Of a DNA stretch of 19,980 nt, positions 6,871 to 14,516 are shown in pieces. This DNA comes from Promethearchaeota archaeon (GTDB lineage: Archaea; Asgardarchaeota; Lokiarchaeia; Sigynarchaeales; SOKP01), in contig JAUXAJ010000065.1 of NCBI GenBank assembly GCA_030620005.1, positions 1 through 19,980 of the forward strand. Reading direction: 5' to 3'. The notes beneath the pieces are model-generated. The model was not told the DNA's origin. It saw only the letters and a program-made list of their open reading frames with translations, and ran no database searches. Made by a program: the position numbers and the translations under genes. Every line of letters starts with the position of its first letter. The stretch's first letter is position 1.

Positions 6871-7830
6871 ATGACTAAAAGGAATAAAAAAGTTATTGTT
6901 GTAGTACCTCACAGAATATCTGGATTTTTCGAAATAGTTGATCAAATCAATGGAGTCAAATTAAATAATCCTGTACAGATTGGTTCTAGAGGTGCTGGTT
7001 TTAATCTTAGTGCTGTGGGAAGAACTGAAGTTATAATTAAAGAGGTAGAAAATTATAACGATATTAAGTGCCCAATTTCAATTAATAATAGAGAATTAAA
7101 TGAAAAAGCGGAGACAACTTATTACATATTAAATAATATCAAAAAATATCTTACAAGTCCTATTAAGATAACGATTAATCACGTTTTTGATTTGCCTGTC
7201 GGATGTGGTTATGGAGCAAGTGGTTCTGGAGCATTAGGTACTATTTATGGCCTAAATCAATTATTAAACCTAAATTTATCAGATAAAGAAAAAGGAAGAA
7301 TTGCACATATCGCAGAAGTTGTAAATAAAACCGGTTTAGGTACCGTTTGTGGACAAATGGCTGGAGGTCTATGTATTTTAAAAGAGCCGGGATATCCTTG
7401 TAAACATGTTCACATCAATTTTCCGGGGAATATTATGGTCATTTGTGGTTCTTTTGGAATGATACATACAAAATCAATATTAAATTCAAACTCTTTAAGT
7501 TTAAGAATAAAAAAGGCAGGTAGAATAGCTTTACAGAAATTAATACACGAGCCAAATATAAAGACCTTTATTAAAGCTTCAATCGAATTTGTGAAAGAAA
7601 CGGACATTCTTAATATTTTGAGCTTAACCAACATAAAGGAATTAATGGATGATTTGAATAAGTTAGATATTATAGGTGCTAGTATGAACCAACTAGGTCG
7701 CTCTGTTTATGCGATCTGTAAAAAAAAAGATGAAAAAAAAGCTCTTGATGTTTTTCAAACTTTTCAACCTGGCGTAAAGATCTTCAATTTATCAATAAGC
7801 AACCAGAAACCACAAATTTTTGTAAATTAA
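6871..7830 (+). CDS. archaeal pantoate kinase (GHMP family)
   Basis: This 319-residue protein matches archaeal pantoate kinase, which phosphorylates pantoate with ATP ahead of phosphopantothenate synthetase in the archaeal CoA pathway. It has the N-terminal VPHRISGFFEI (12-22), the GSRGAGFNL strand (38-46), the GHMP phosphate-binding loop DLPVGCGYGASGSGALGT (107-124) and AEVVNKTGLGTVCGQMAGGL. The C-terminal GHMP part is conserved in length. The ATG at 6871 is chosen because it is preceded by AAAGGA and because the conserved P-H-R-I-x-G-F-F segment begins soon after. Its normal partner, phosphopantothenate synthetase, is not in this window. Downstream lies a decayed region. Confidence 0.9.
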   Translation: MTKRNKKVIVVVPHRISGFFEIVDQINGVKLNNPVQIGSRGAGFNLSAVGRTEVIIKEVENYNDIKCPISINNRELNEKAETTYYILNNIKKYLTSPIKITINHVFDLPVGCGYGASGSGALGTIYGLNQLLNLNLSDKEKGRIAHIAEVVNKTGLGTVCGQMAGGLCILKEPGYPCKHVHINFPGNIMVICGSFGMIHTKSILNSNSLSLRIKKAGRIALQKLIHEPNIKTFIKASIEFVKETDILNILSLTNIKELMDDLNKLDIIGASMNQLGRSVYAICKKKDEKKALDVFQTFQPGVKIFNLSISNQKPQIFVN

Positions 7831-7872
7831 CGATAAAATCGTGTTAAAACAATGAAAAAACAATAATAAGAA

Positions 7873-8340
7873 TCATTGACTCCACATGTTCTCGATCTTA
7901 TCTTCCGTATTTGTGCTTAAATAGCGTTGCTTTCATGACCTTTCTTTTCGATCTTCATCCATCTTTTTCAATACAGCGTTTTGTGCTTTTTCTAAAGCTA
8001 ATTTATATTATAAGTCACCTATTGTTTTCTGTAATTCAATTATTTTAAAGTTATAAGAACCATGTGTTATCTGGTGGTCGTTTCGATTGTTCAGTTTTTT
8101 CTTTAAGTAGGAAAATTTCTTGCGTTGTATTTGACAATTCTTTATCTTTTTCTACTATCGTCTCTTTTAAATAAAACACATCATCTGGCATTTTATTATT
8201 TTTTTTAATTTGTTTCCTTAACGCGGTGATGAGTTCCTCTTTCTCTTTCATGATCCATTCATGTTTGGTTAAATTTTCTGATAAATTATCTACTTTTGTT
8301 TGAAGCGTGGCCATTTCTTTTTCTTCGATTTCTATATTAT
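7873..8340 (-). pseudogene. broken coiled-coil protein gene
   Basis: The longest intact piece (8051-8314, minus strand, 87 residues from ATG) is pure heptad-like coiled coil: LQTKVDNLSENLTKHEW, KEKEELITALRKQIKK, EKDKELSNTTQEIFLLKEK. The open frame extends a few codons upstream (ELIDNIEIEEKE) without a better start. Past its stop at 8051, a one-frame shift gives more of the same type: IIELQKTIGDL, stop, YKLALEKAQNAVLKKMDEDRKERS, stop, then TEDKIENMWSQ, stop at 7873. A frameshift plus two internal stops in a consistent coiled-coil reading indicates a decayed gene. Coiled coils give no family assignment. It is also possible that only the 87-residue piece is expressed. Confidence 0.55.
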
Positions 8341-8452
8341 CAATTAATTCTTATAAAAAATTGTAAAAAATTTCTTATAAAATTTTTTCTTTTTAATGAA
8401 ATTGAACTTTTTTTAATATAGTAAAAAATCTCGCATTAAAATACCGCAATGA

Positions 8453-8551
8453 AGCAAGAGTATTAATAAAAATATCGAGGAAGAAACTTCTGATTTAGAA
8501 ATTCAAAAAAATGAGTATGAGAAAATTCAAAAGTGGATTAAAGATATTTAA
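8453..8551 (+). pseudogene. short charged C-terminal remnant, unknown
   Basis: After an in-frame TGA (8450) an open stretch of 32 codons reads SKSINKNIEEETSDLEIQ, then KNEYEKIQKWIKDI and TAA. It is helical and charged, with no start codon in frame. It looks like the tail of a lost protein, facing the proC gene. The same bases on the other strand show nothing. The flanks (8341-8450, 8552-8628) are AT-rich with no other content that I can support. Confidence 0.3.
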
Positions 8552-8628
8552 TCCATTCGTGCTTTAGTTTAAAGTTTATTCTCTTACAATAATAAGAAAG
8601 GGCTAATAATAATAAAAAGAGAAGAAAT

Positions 8629-9441
8629 TTAAAATTCATTTAATGTTCTTGACTTTTCTGTTGCAACTTCCACCGCCCTGATTAATGTTGCTCTTATTTT
8701 AGCCTTCTCTAACTCGTGTAAAGCGGTAATAGTCGTCCCTCCTGGAGAAGCAACCATATCTTTTAATTCTCCTGGATGCTTTCCCGTTTCTAAAACCATT
8801 TTAGCGGCACCTAACGCAGTTTGTGCCGCTAATTTAATGGCGATTTTTCTTGAGAGCCCCATTTTAACGCCGCCATCCGCTAAGGCTTCAATTATTACAA
8901 ATATATAAGCAGGACCACTTCCAGATAGGCCAGTAACTGCATCAATGTTCACTTCATCCAATTCGACTATAATCCCTCCTGATTTAAAAATCTCTTTGAC
9001 ATATTCCATATCTTCTTCGTTTACATTACCATTATGGGCGATCGCAGAAGCACCTGCGCCAACCATTAATGGTGTGTTAGTCATTACTCTTATTAATCCG
9101 ACTCCATCATCAACATATTTTTTAATATGTGAAAGAGCAACTCCAGCAGCAATAGATATTATCGTTTGTTTAGGTGTTATCGCTGGACCAATTTCTTTCA
9201 ACACAGCATCTATTACTTGAGGTTTTACAGCTAATAATATATATTTAGATGTGTGGGTTAATTCAGTGTTGTTTTCAGCAACATTTACTCCCAATTGTTC
9301 TTGTAATTCTTTAGATACAGATTTTTCTTTATCATAAATTATAATGCTTTTTTCGGTAATGATTTTATTTTTTAAAATAGTTTTCAAAAGTGCTGAACCC
9401 ATATTTCCAGTTCCAATGATGCCTAATTCATTTTCAAACAT
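8629..9441 (-). CDS. proC: pyrroline-5-carboxylate reductase
   Basis: This 270-residue protein is ProC, the NAD(P)H-dependent last step of proline synthesis. The N-terminal Rossmann loop is intact as GIIGTGNMGSALL (7-19). LLAVKPQ (69-75) and ISIAAGV (96-102) follow, then RVMTNTPLMVGAGASAI (118-134). The C-terminal dimerisation and active-site helix bundle has AVTGLSGSGPAYIF (168-181) and MVASPGGTTITALHELE (229-245). Length is typical. The gene is the third of a minus-strand run (mfnB, GNAT, proC), 89 bases after the GNAT stop, a gap containing a long A/T run. No ornithine cyclodeaminase or proA/B gene is visible here to show the source of pyrroline-5-carboxylate. Confidence 0.95.
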   Translation of the reverse strand: MFENELGIIGTGNMGSALLKTILKNKIITEKSIIIYDKEKSVSKELQEQLGVNVAENNTELTHTSKYILLAVKPQVIDAVLKEIGPAITPKQTIISIAAGVALSHIKKYVDDGVGLIRVMTNTPLMVGAGASAIAHNGNVNEEDMEYVKEIFKSGGIIVELDEVNIDAVTGLSGSGPAYIFVIIEALADGGVKMGLSRKIAIKLAAQTALGAAKMVLETGKHPGELKDMVASPGGTTITALHELEKAKIRATLIRAVEVATEKSRTLNEF

Positions 9442-9530
9442 AGAAAATTCATCTCTTCTAAAAAAGAATTTTTTTTTTTTTTAAGATTTTTAAAATTACA
9501 AATTATAAAGGTTTTTTCATTTAATTAAAT

Positions 9531-10052
9531 CTAAGGTGACATGTTATCAAAATTATCTCCAATAATTTGGCAATCTCTAATGCCATAATCGTTCCACAGG
9601 TTAATTTCTAAAATGATCTTGTTTCTTTCTTTACCCATTTGTTGAAAATTGTTTTGCTGAAAAAATTTGATCCCTTTTTTATATTTCTGAGGTATTTTTA
9701 TGAAAACTATCGCCATGCCACTTTTTTTTTGTATCTTTAGGAATGTATCTAATAACATTTTCCCTATATCTTTATTTCGAAACTTACTGTTTACAAATAA
9801 GAAATATAAACACATTCTTGGGACGATTTTTTTTATTGAATCAATTTTTTGACTAGAATTCTCGGCAACCAAAATACCTGCCAAAACATTGTTATAATAA
9901 GCGGCTAGAATAAAAAAATCATTATTTAAGTATTTTTCTTGAAAATCATCAATTAAATCAATATAATCCTTGGCACATAAAGATAAATCTAAGATATCTT
10001 CATCTTTGGAAATTTTAATTACAACTTTAGGTTGAATCTTTCCAGATGCCAT
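9531..10052 (-). CDS. GNAT-family N-acetyltransferase
   Basis: This 173-residue protein has the GNAT layout. There is a beta-strand pair around ILAAYYNNVLAGILVAEN (about 47-64), the motif A strand and loop MCLYFLFVNSKFRNKDIGKMLLDTFLKI (about 80-107), then VFIKIPQKYKKGIKFFQQNNFQQMG (116-140), the motif B region where an aromatic and hydrophobic strand closes the site. The acetyl-CoA loop R-x-x-G-x-G/A appears in the degenerate form RNKDIGKM. Substrate unknown. It lies only 17 bases after the mfnB stop on the same strand, so the two are probably co-transcribed; whether it acts on the cofactor pathway or is a protein acetylase cannot be told. Confidence 0.8.
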   Translation of the reverse strand: MASGKIQPKVVIKISKDEDILDLSLCAKDYIDLIDDFQEKYLNNDFFILAAYYNNVLAGILVAENSSQKIDSIKKIVPRMCLYFLFVNSKFRNKDIGKMLLDTFLKIQKKSGMAIVFIKIPQKYKKGIKFFQQNNFQQMGKERNKIILEINLWNDYGIRDCQIIGDNFDNMSP

Positions 10053-10069
10053 TATGTTAATCCGTGTTA

Positions 10070-10801
10070 TTATTTATTCAATTCATTTTTTAAATTATTG
10101 ATTAGTTTTGCTTCAATAGGATTATTTCTATCGTAATCTTTACATACAAAACTCCTGATCCCAATTATATCAGGTACTATTTTTTTTATCTTTGGCAAGT
10201 CTTTTTTTTTCAAATTACCCGCCAAGGCAATTTCCAAATTAAAATTCCTTGCTATTTCTTTAAACTGGATTAAATCATCCACATCTAAGAAATCGAATAA
10301 ACCCTTTCCATCTTTTATATATGTATCAAGCATTGCAATATCGGCTCCTGATTTTGCTGCAATTAATGGAATATCTAAAAATGCTGGTGATGTACTTATT
10401 CGCGATCGATCGGCATAACCAGCAGCGACAACTTTTATGTCTTTTTTATATTCCTTTACTGCTTTCACGACATTTGTCATTAGTTTTCTTCCTTCTTCTT
10501 CGTTATTTGGACCCTTCAACCCTACTTTTATTATATCCGCACCGGAAACCGCTGCACCTAAGGCAGCTAACGAAGCGGAGCCAGGTAAATTTGGAAAATC
10601 GCCAATTGTGGCGCTTAAAAGTTGAGAACTGTTTGATGGAATTAGACTTTTCATTCCTTTAATTATCCATGGAAAGTTTGCACCGAGGGAGCCTTCCTCA
10701 GGGTTTTTACAATCAATATAATCCACAAATGGCGCGCTAATTACAGTTTTGGCTTCTTCTAATGATTTTGGGCTAATTAAAAGTTTAATTTTAATATTCA
10801 T
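10070..10801 (-). CDS. mfnB: (5-formylfuran-3-yl)methyl phosphate synthase, MfnB (methanofuran biosynthesis)
   Basis: This 243-residue TIM-barrel protein makes 4-HFC-P from two glyceraldehyde-3-phosphate molecules, the first committed step to the furan of methanofuran. Family blocks are very clear: LLISPKSLEEAK (7-18), DYIDCKNPEEGSLGANFPW (27-45), SATIGDFPNLPGSASLAALGAA (63-84), DIIKVGLKG (89-97), VVAAGYADRSR (124-134), IAMLDTYIKDGKGLFDFLD (155-173) and ALAGNLK. The likely Schiff-base and catalytic lysines are K32, K92 and K163, with acid D30, by position relative to the characterised methanogen enzyme as I recall it. It implies methanofuran or a similar C1 carrier, consistent with a tetrahydromethanopterin-type Wood-Ljungdahl pathway. 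It heads the mfnB-GNAT-proC run. Confidence 0.95.
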   Translation of the reverse strand: MNIKIKLLISPKSLEEAKTVISAPFVDYIDCKNPEEGSLGANFPWIIKGMKSLIPSNSSQLLSATIGDFPNLPGSASLAALGAAVSGADIIKVGLKGPNNEEEGRKLMTNVVKAVKEYKKDIKVVAAGYADRSRISTSPAFLDIPLIAAKSGADIAMLDTYIKDGKGLFDFLDVDDLIQFKEIARNFNLEIALAGNLKKKDLPKIKKIVPDIIGIRSFVCKDYDRNNPIEAKLINNLKNELNK

Positions 10802-11012
10802 GACTTACCATAGTTAATTTTAAAACTATTAAAAAATTTTATAAGCACTAGCGAAAATTCAGTTATTCGATAGACTGGAAAAACTCAAATCAATTTTTTT
10901 TAATAGTAAAAGTTCATATAAAATTTACTTTTAAAATAATTCAAATAAATATAAATTTATAAAAATTTAATTTAATAGAATATTATAATAACAAAAAAAA
11001 AGTGATGCATGA

Positions 11013-11540
11013 ATGTCACCTAAAGAGATTACAAAAATTGATATTACTAATGAGGTTTTTAAAGAACCAATCGAAGTGATTAAACAATTAGAATCAAATT
11101 TAGAGCTGAAATACACTAAAGTAATTCAAACGTACGTCATGGAAGATCGAAAATTGAATTTAGAATTGGTAAGTAATGGATCAACTTATTTTAAAGGAAA
11201 AATCGTTTGGATTGGTAATAAAAAAGACGACACTGAAAGAACAGTATTTTGTGTGGATACAAGAACTGAATTAAAACAAATTAATCCTACCGCTGAAAAT
11301 ACTGAAAAAGTGTTATTGGACCTAAAAAAAGAAGTAATTAGAATCTCTACGGCGTCAAAATCAAAATGCGCTGTATGCGGAAAAAATATAGAAATATTTG
11401 ATGAAGTAGCAGGATGTCCAATATGTGGAACAAAAGCCCACAAAGATCATCTCGTTGAATGGATCCAAAGGAAAAAATCTTGTCCTGTATGTAAGAAAAA
11501 TATCAATGTATCATCAACAGGCGTAATTTTTTACGAATAA
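11013..11540 (+). CDS. RING-finger protein (candidate E3-type ubiquitin ligase), novel N-terminal domain
   Basis: This encodes 175 residues. The C-terminal third carries a zinc-binding RING/prok-RING pattern: C119-x2-C122, 12 residues, C135-x2-C138, x4, H143-x2-H146, 10 residues, C157-x2-C160, with the E3-like helix LVEWIQRKKSCPVC. The residues between C122 and C135 are short, which fits small Asgard RING proteins better than classic RING-H2. The first 110 residues are not recognised: a charged start, then strands around KLNLELVSNGSTYFKGKIVWIG, probably an independent beta domain that could bind a partner or substrate. No ubiquitin, E1 or E2 gene is adjacent. The start at 11013 is supported by AGTGAT (11001-11006), a match to the 16S 3' end, 6 bases upstream. 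Confidence 0.85.
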   Translation: MSPKEITKIDITNEVFKEPIEVIKQLESNLELKYTKVIQTYVMEDRKLNLELVSNGSTYFKGKIVWIGNKKDDTERTVFCVDTRTELKQINPTAENTEKVLLDLKKEVIRISTASKSKCAVCGKNIEIFDEVAGCPICGTKAHKDHLVEWIQRKKSCPVCKKNINVSSTGVIFYE

Positions 11541-11671
11541 TTTTGAAATAAATTTAATGCTTATCATTGTAAATCAATTTTTATAAATACATTGCCTCAA
11601 TCGGAGTTGTTTTAAGTTTTTTTATTTAATATTGAATCTTAAAATTCACACATGATATAAAGCCAGGCTAA

Positions 11672-11791
11672 CTCGGACATTCGTATACCTATGGGTTACC
11701 CAACGATTGCGTCATCGGAGATTTACTGGCGGAAGATATACCCCCAGGTATTGCTGTAATAGTAAATTGCTTTAACTTATACTTCATTTAA
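11672..11791 (+). pseudogene. relic of a left-handed beta-helix (hexapeptide) acyltransferase C terminus
   Basis: Following a TAA (11669) the frame reads TYGLPNDCVIGDLLAED, then IPPGIAVIVNC and continues to TAA 11789. N-x-C-V-I-G followed by the E/K-D-I-P-P-G turn and a V-I-V strand is the typical end of hexapeptide-repeat acetyltransferases (GAVIGAGSVVTKDIPPG...VGNPA). The conserved V-G-N-P-A-R is degraded to VIVNC, and nothing upstream supplies the rest of the helix. The local GC content is higher than in the flanks. The end overlaps the 3' end of the convergent HisA-like gene. Remnant of a lost gene; moderately confident. Confidence 0.4.
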
Positions 11792-12520
11792 AGATTTTAA
11801 TTCTTCCAAATCTATTGTACCATCATGTAGTGCCGTAGCAATTAGAACTCCAGAAAATCCTTTATTCTTATACATCACTACATCCTTTATATCTTTAATT
11901 CCTCCACCAACCAAAAGGTTTCCTTTGAATTTTTGTCGAATTTCAAGATATTGGCGGGGAATTCCCCCCATTTTTCGACCAACTCTTTTTAAATCTAATA
12001 AAATCAGTTCATTTATATTATATCTTTTTATTTTATTTATAGCAACTATAGGATTCTGATCACTCAATTCTTTAATGTTTGAGATTATCTTTCCATCGAA
12101 CATGTCAATACTTACGATAACTCTTTCTTGCCCGAAGGTATTTATACAATTATCTATAACATCATAGTTTTTTATGGATTCTAAGCCAAGAATCAATTTA
12201 TTTATATTTAATTCTGAATATTTCAAAATGTCTTCTTTGTTAACTATACCAGGATCAATATTAATTTTAACATCTAAATTCTTTAAAATTTTTGATAATA
12301 TCTCAAAATTTGGCCTTTTTTTTATAATGGCATCTAAATCTGCGATATAAAATTCACTAAAATTGAATTTTTGTTTGAGAATTTTTATGACTTCTACTGG
12401 ATTTGATGTTTTCACTAACTCAGATTGTAATGGCAAGTATTTTGCTCTTTCTCCCCTTACGGCATGTACGGCTTCGGAGTTCATAATATCTAATACAGGA
12501 ATGATTTTAAAATCGGCCAT
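11777..12520 (-). CDS. HisA-like TIM-barrel protein (COG1411-type), function unknown
   Basis: This 247-residue protein is a (beta/alpha)8 barrel related to phosphoribosylformimino-AICAR isomerase HisA. It starts IIPVLDIMNSEAVHAVRG (6-23), and includes FYIADLDAI (57-65), INIDPGI, VSIDMFDGKI, LILLDLKRVGR and GNLLVGGGIKD (199-209), the phosphate-binding loop. The opening ERAKYLPLQSELV segment is typical of the HisA-related family seen in methanogens rather than of true HisA, and no other histidine genes are present. Members occur mainly in organisms with methanofuran/tetrahydromethanopterin cofactors, so a role near MfnB is possible but unproven. It stands alone and is divergent from RPA. Confidence 0.8.
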   Translation of the reverse strand: MADFKIIPVLDIMNSEAVHAVRGERAKYLPLQSELVKTSNPVEVIKILKQKFNFSEFYIADLDAIIKKRPNFEILSKILKNLDVKINIDPGIVNKEDILKYSELNINKLILGLESIKNYDVIDNCINTFGQERVIVSIDMFDGKIISNIKELSDQNPIVAINKIKRYNINELILLDLKRVGRKMGGIPRQYLEIRQKFKGNLLVGGGIKDIKDVVMYKNKGFSGVLIATALHDGTIDLEELKSLNEV

Positions 12521-12717
12521 ATGTAAGAATTAAGATATGTTTGAGAAATTCGAGAATGTTTATAGAATTATAACATTATCTACTTTAAAAAACTATACAA
12601 ATTACAATTATCAACTACTCCATGTTTTTAAAAGGTTTTAAATTAATTAATAACTAAATAATTTTGTTTTTAAGTGATAACATCTAAATTTCATCTTAAA
12701 GTTTAAAAAAAAAAAAT

Positions 12718-14451
12718 ATGATTGAAATGAAAACTGAAATATATATTAATAAAATTATTGAAGATACGGGTTTAACGAAAAAAGATATTCAAGAGTTGGT
12801 TAAGAAAAAAAATAAAGAATTAAAAGGTCTTATTTCAGAAGAAGGAGCATTATTCATTATTGCAAAAGAGTTAAATGTTGATATAAAAGATGAAAATATA
12901 GACGCTTTAAAAGACATTGAAATAAATATTACCGATATCAACTCAAACATGAAAAATGTTACTTTAATCGGGAGAATTAAAGATATATTCGATGTGCGTA
13001 GTTTTAATAGGAAAGACGGTGAAGTGGGATATGTTGGCTCCTTTTTGTTACACGATAACACGGGAGATATTAGAATTGTATTATGGGACGATCAAGTTAA
13101 AATATTTGAAGATCCAAATTTTAATATTAATGGTTTAGTAAAAATAATTAATGGTAACCCAAAAGAACGACAATATCAAGGATTTTCTGGAATTGAAATT
13201 CAAGTTGGAAGGTTTGGAAAGATAGTTCTGTCCCCCGAGGATGTTGATTATCGGAGATTTCCTAAAATTACAAAAAAATTTATTCCTATTAAAGACATTA
13301 AAAAATCGCTTCAATCAGTTTCAATCGAAGGAAAAATTGTACAAAAATTCCCAATAAACGAATTTACAAGAAAAAATGGCGAAAGAGGAAAAGTTTGTTC
13401 TTTAAATTTAATGGACTCAACAGGAACAATAAGAATAACGTTTTGGGGCGAAGATACAGAAAAATTGAAAGGATTTGAAATTGATGATGTAATATCAATT
13501 ACGAATTTGAGTCCTAGAGAAAATAATCGGGATCCAAATATAATTGAATTATATGCTAGAAATAGTTCAGTTATTAAAAAAGAATCAAAAACAATAGATG
13601 TTAGTGGTGAATTCGTTGATAAAATCAAAAATCTTCAGAATAAACAAAATATCGTGTCATTTCAAGGATTAGTTTCTTCAATTGATAACATGAAGAAAAT
13701 AACTTTAAAATCCGGTGAGGACATCTCATTACTGAGTTTTGTTGTAAGTGATGACACTGATGGAATTAGAATTACTTTATGGAGAGATCTTGCTGACCAA
13801 TATTCTGAAATTCTAAAAGTTGGTCTTGGCGTCTCCTTGAAAAATGTGATTGTAAAATTTAGTAGTTTCAATCAAAGAAACGAAATTTCTTTTTTGACAG
13901 AATCAAAATTAGAAATTATTGAATTAAAAGTCGATAATCTTAAAAGCATTGAACAAACAAGAAAAGATGTTTCAAGTGCGTTTTCGGGAAATTACACTAA
14001 GATTAACGATGTCAATTCATCGGGTTTTTATGAAATCAAAGGATTTATAGCTAAAGAATTAAATAAAATCACGATTTATGAAGCTTGTTCTAATTGCTTT
14101 AAAAAAATTGATAATTGTTCTTGTGAAGAAAAGGGTGAAATTGAATTTCGAATGATATTTAATGTTATAATTGACGATGAAAGCGGAACTATTAGAACTA
14201 CATTTATTGGCGATAAAGCGGAGCGTCTAATTGGAGAATCCACCGATTTGATTTCAAAAATAAAAGATACTCCTGATTTTACCACATTTTTAGCAAATAA
14301 ATCGGCAGATCTTTTAGGAAAGGACATTGTTATTAAAGGAAAAGCGAAATTCAGTGAATTTTCTAATTCTTATGAAATGATCGTTTATAACTTTCAAGAT
14401 CTTAATATAAACAAGGAATTAGAAATGACAATAAATGAAATTGAAATGTGA
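12718..14451 (+). CDS. RPA/single-stranded DNA-binding protein with four OB folds and a zinc motif
   Basis: This 577-residue protein is an archaeal replication protein A homologue that coats single-stranded DNA in replication and repair. After an N-terminal helical segment (to about 75) there are four OB-fold repeats. OB1 is about 77-165 (VTLIGRIKDIFDVRSF, FLLHDNTGDIRIVLWDD), OB2 about 200-285 (LNLMDSTGTIRITFWGE), OB3 about 310-400 (FVVSDDTDGIRITLWRD) and OB4 about 436-570. The repeated D-x-T-G-x-I-R-I-x-L-W pattern is diagnostic. In OB4 a zinc knuckle C457-x2-C460-x6-C467-x-C469 precedes VIIDDESGTIRTTFIGD, as in RPA1-type DBD-C. The start is the first of two nearby ATGs; an A-rich leader gives no strong ribosome site. 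TGA is the stop. The next gene is a kinase 65 bases on. Confidence 0.9.
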   Translation: MIEMKTEIYINKIIEDTGLTKKDIQELVKKKNKELKGLISEEGALFIIAKELNVDIKDENIDALKDIEINITDINSNMKNVTLIGRIKDIFDVRSFNRKDGEVGYVGSFLLHDNTGDIRIVLWDDQVKIFEDPNFNINGLVKIINGNPKERQYQGFSGIEIQVGRFGKIVLSPEDVDYRRFPKITKKFIPIKDIKKSLQSVSIEGKIVQKFPINEFTRKNGERGKVCSLNLMDSTGTIRITFWGEDTEKLKGFEIDDVISITNLSPRENNRDPNIIELYARNSSVIKKESKTIDVSGEFVDKIKNLQNKQNIVSFQGLVSSIDNMKKITLKSGEDISLLSFVVSDDTDGIRITLWRDLADQYSEILKVGLGVSLKNVIVKFSSFNQRNEISFLTESKLEIIELKVDNLKSIEQTRKDVSSAFSGNYTKINDVNSSGFYEIKGFIAKELNKITIYEACSNCFKKIDNCSCEEKGEIEFRMIFNVIIDDESGTIRTTFIGDKAERLIGESTDLISKIKDTPDFTTFLANKSADLLGKDIVIKGKAKFSEFSNSYEMIVYNFQDLNINKELEMTINEIEM

Positions 14452-14516
14452 TTTAAAAAAATTTTTAATTGGATTTTTTTTTATTAGATAAATCAATATA
14501 TTAATTGAATGGCATC

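Noticed and set aside
12789..14327. four minus-strand ORFs of 69-105 codons inside the RPA gene
   Set aside because: They lie wholly within a strongly conserved coding region on the other strand and show only low-complexity Ser/Phe/Ile sequence.
14505..14516. TTG start four codons upstream for the PfkB kinase
   Set aside because: The ATG at 14517 begins directly before the conserved first strand and is the better start.
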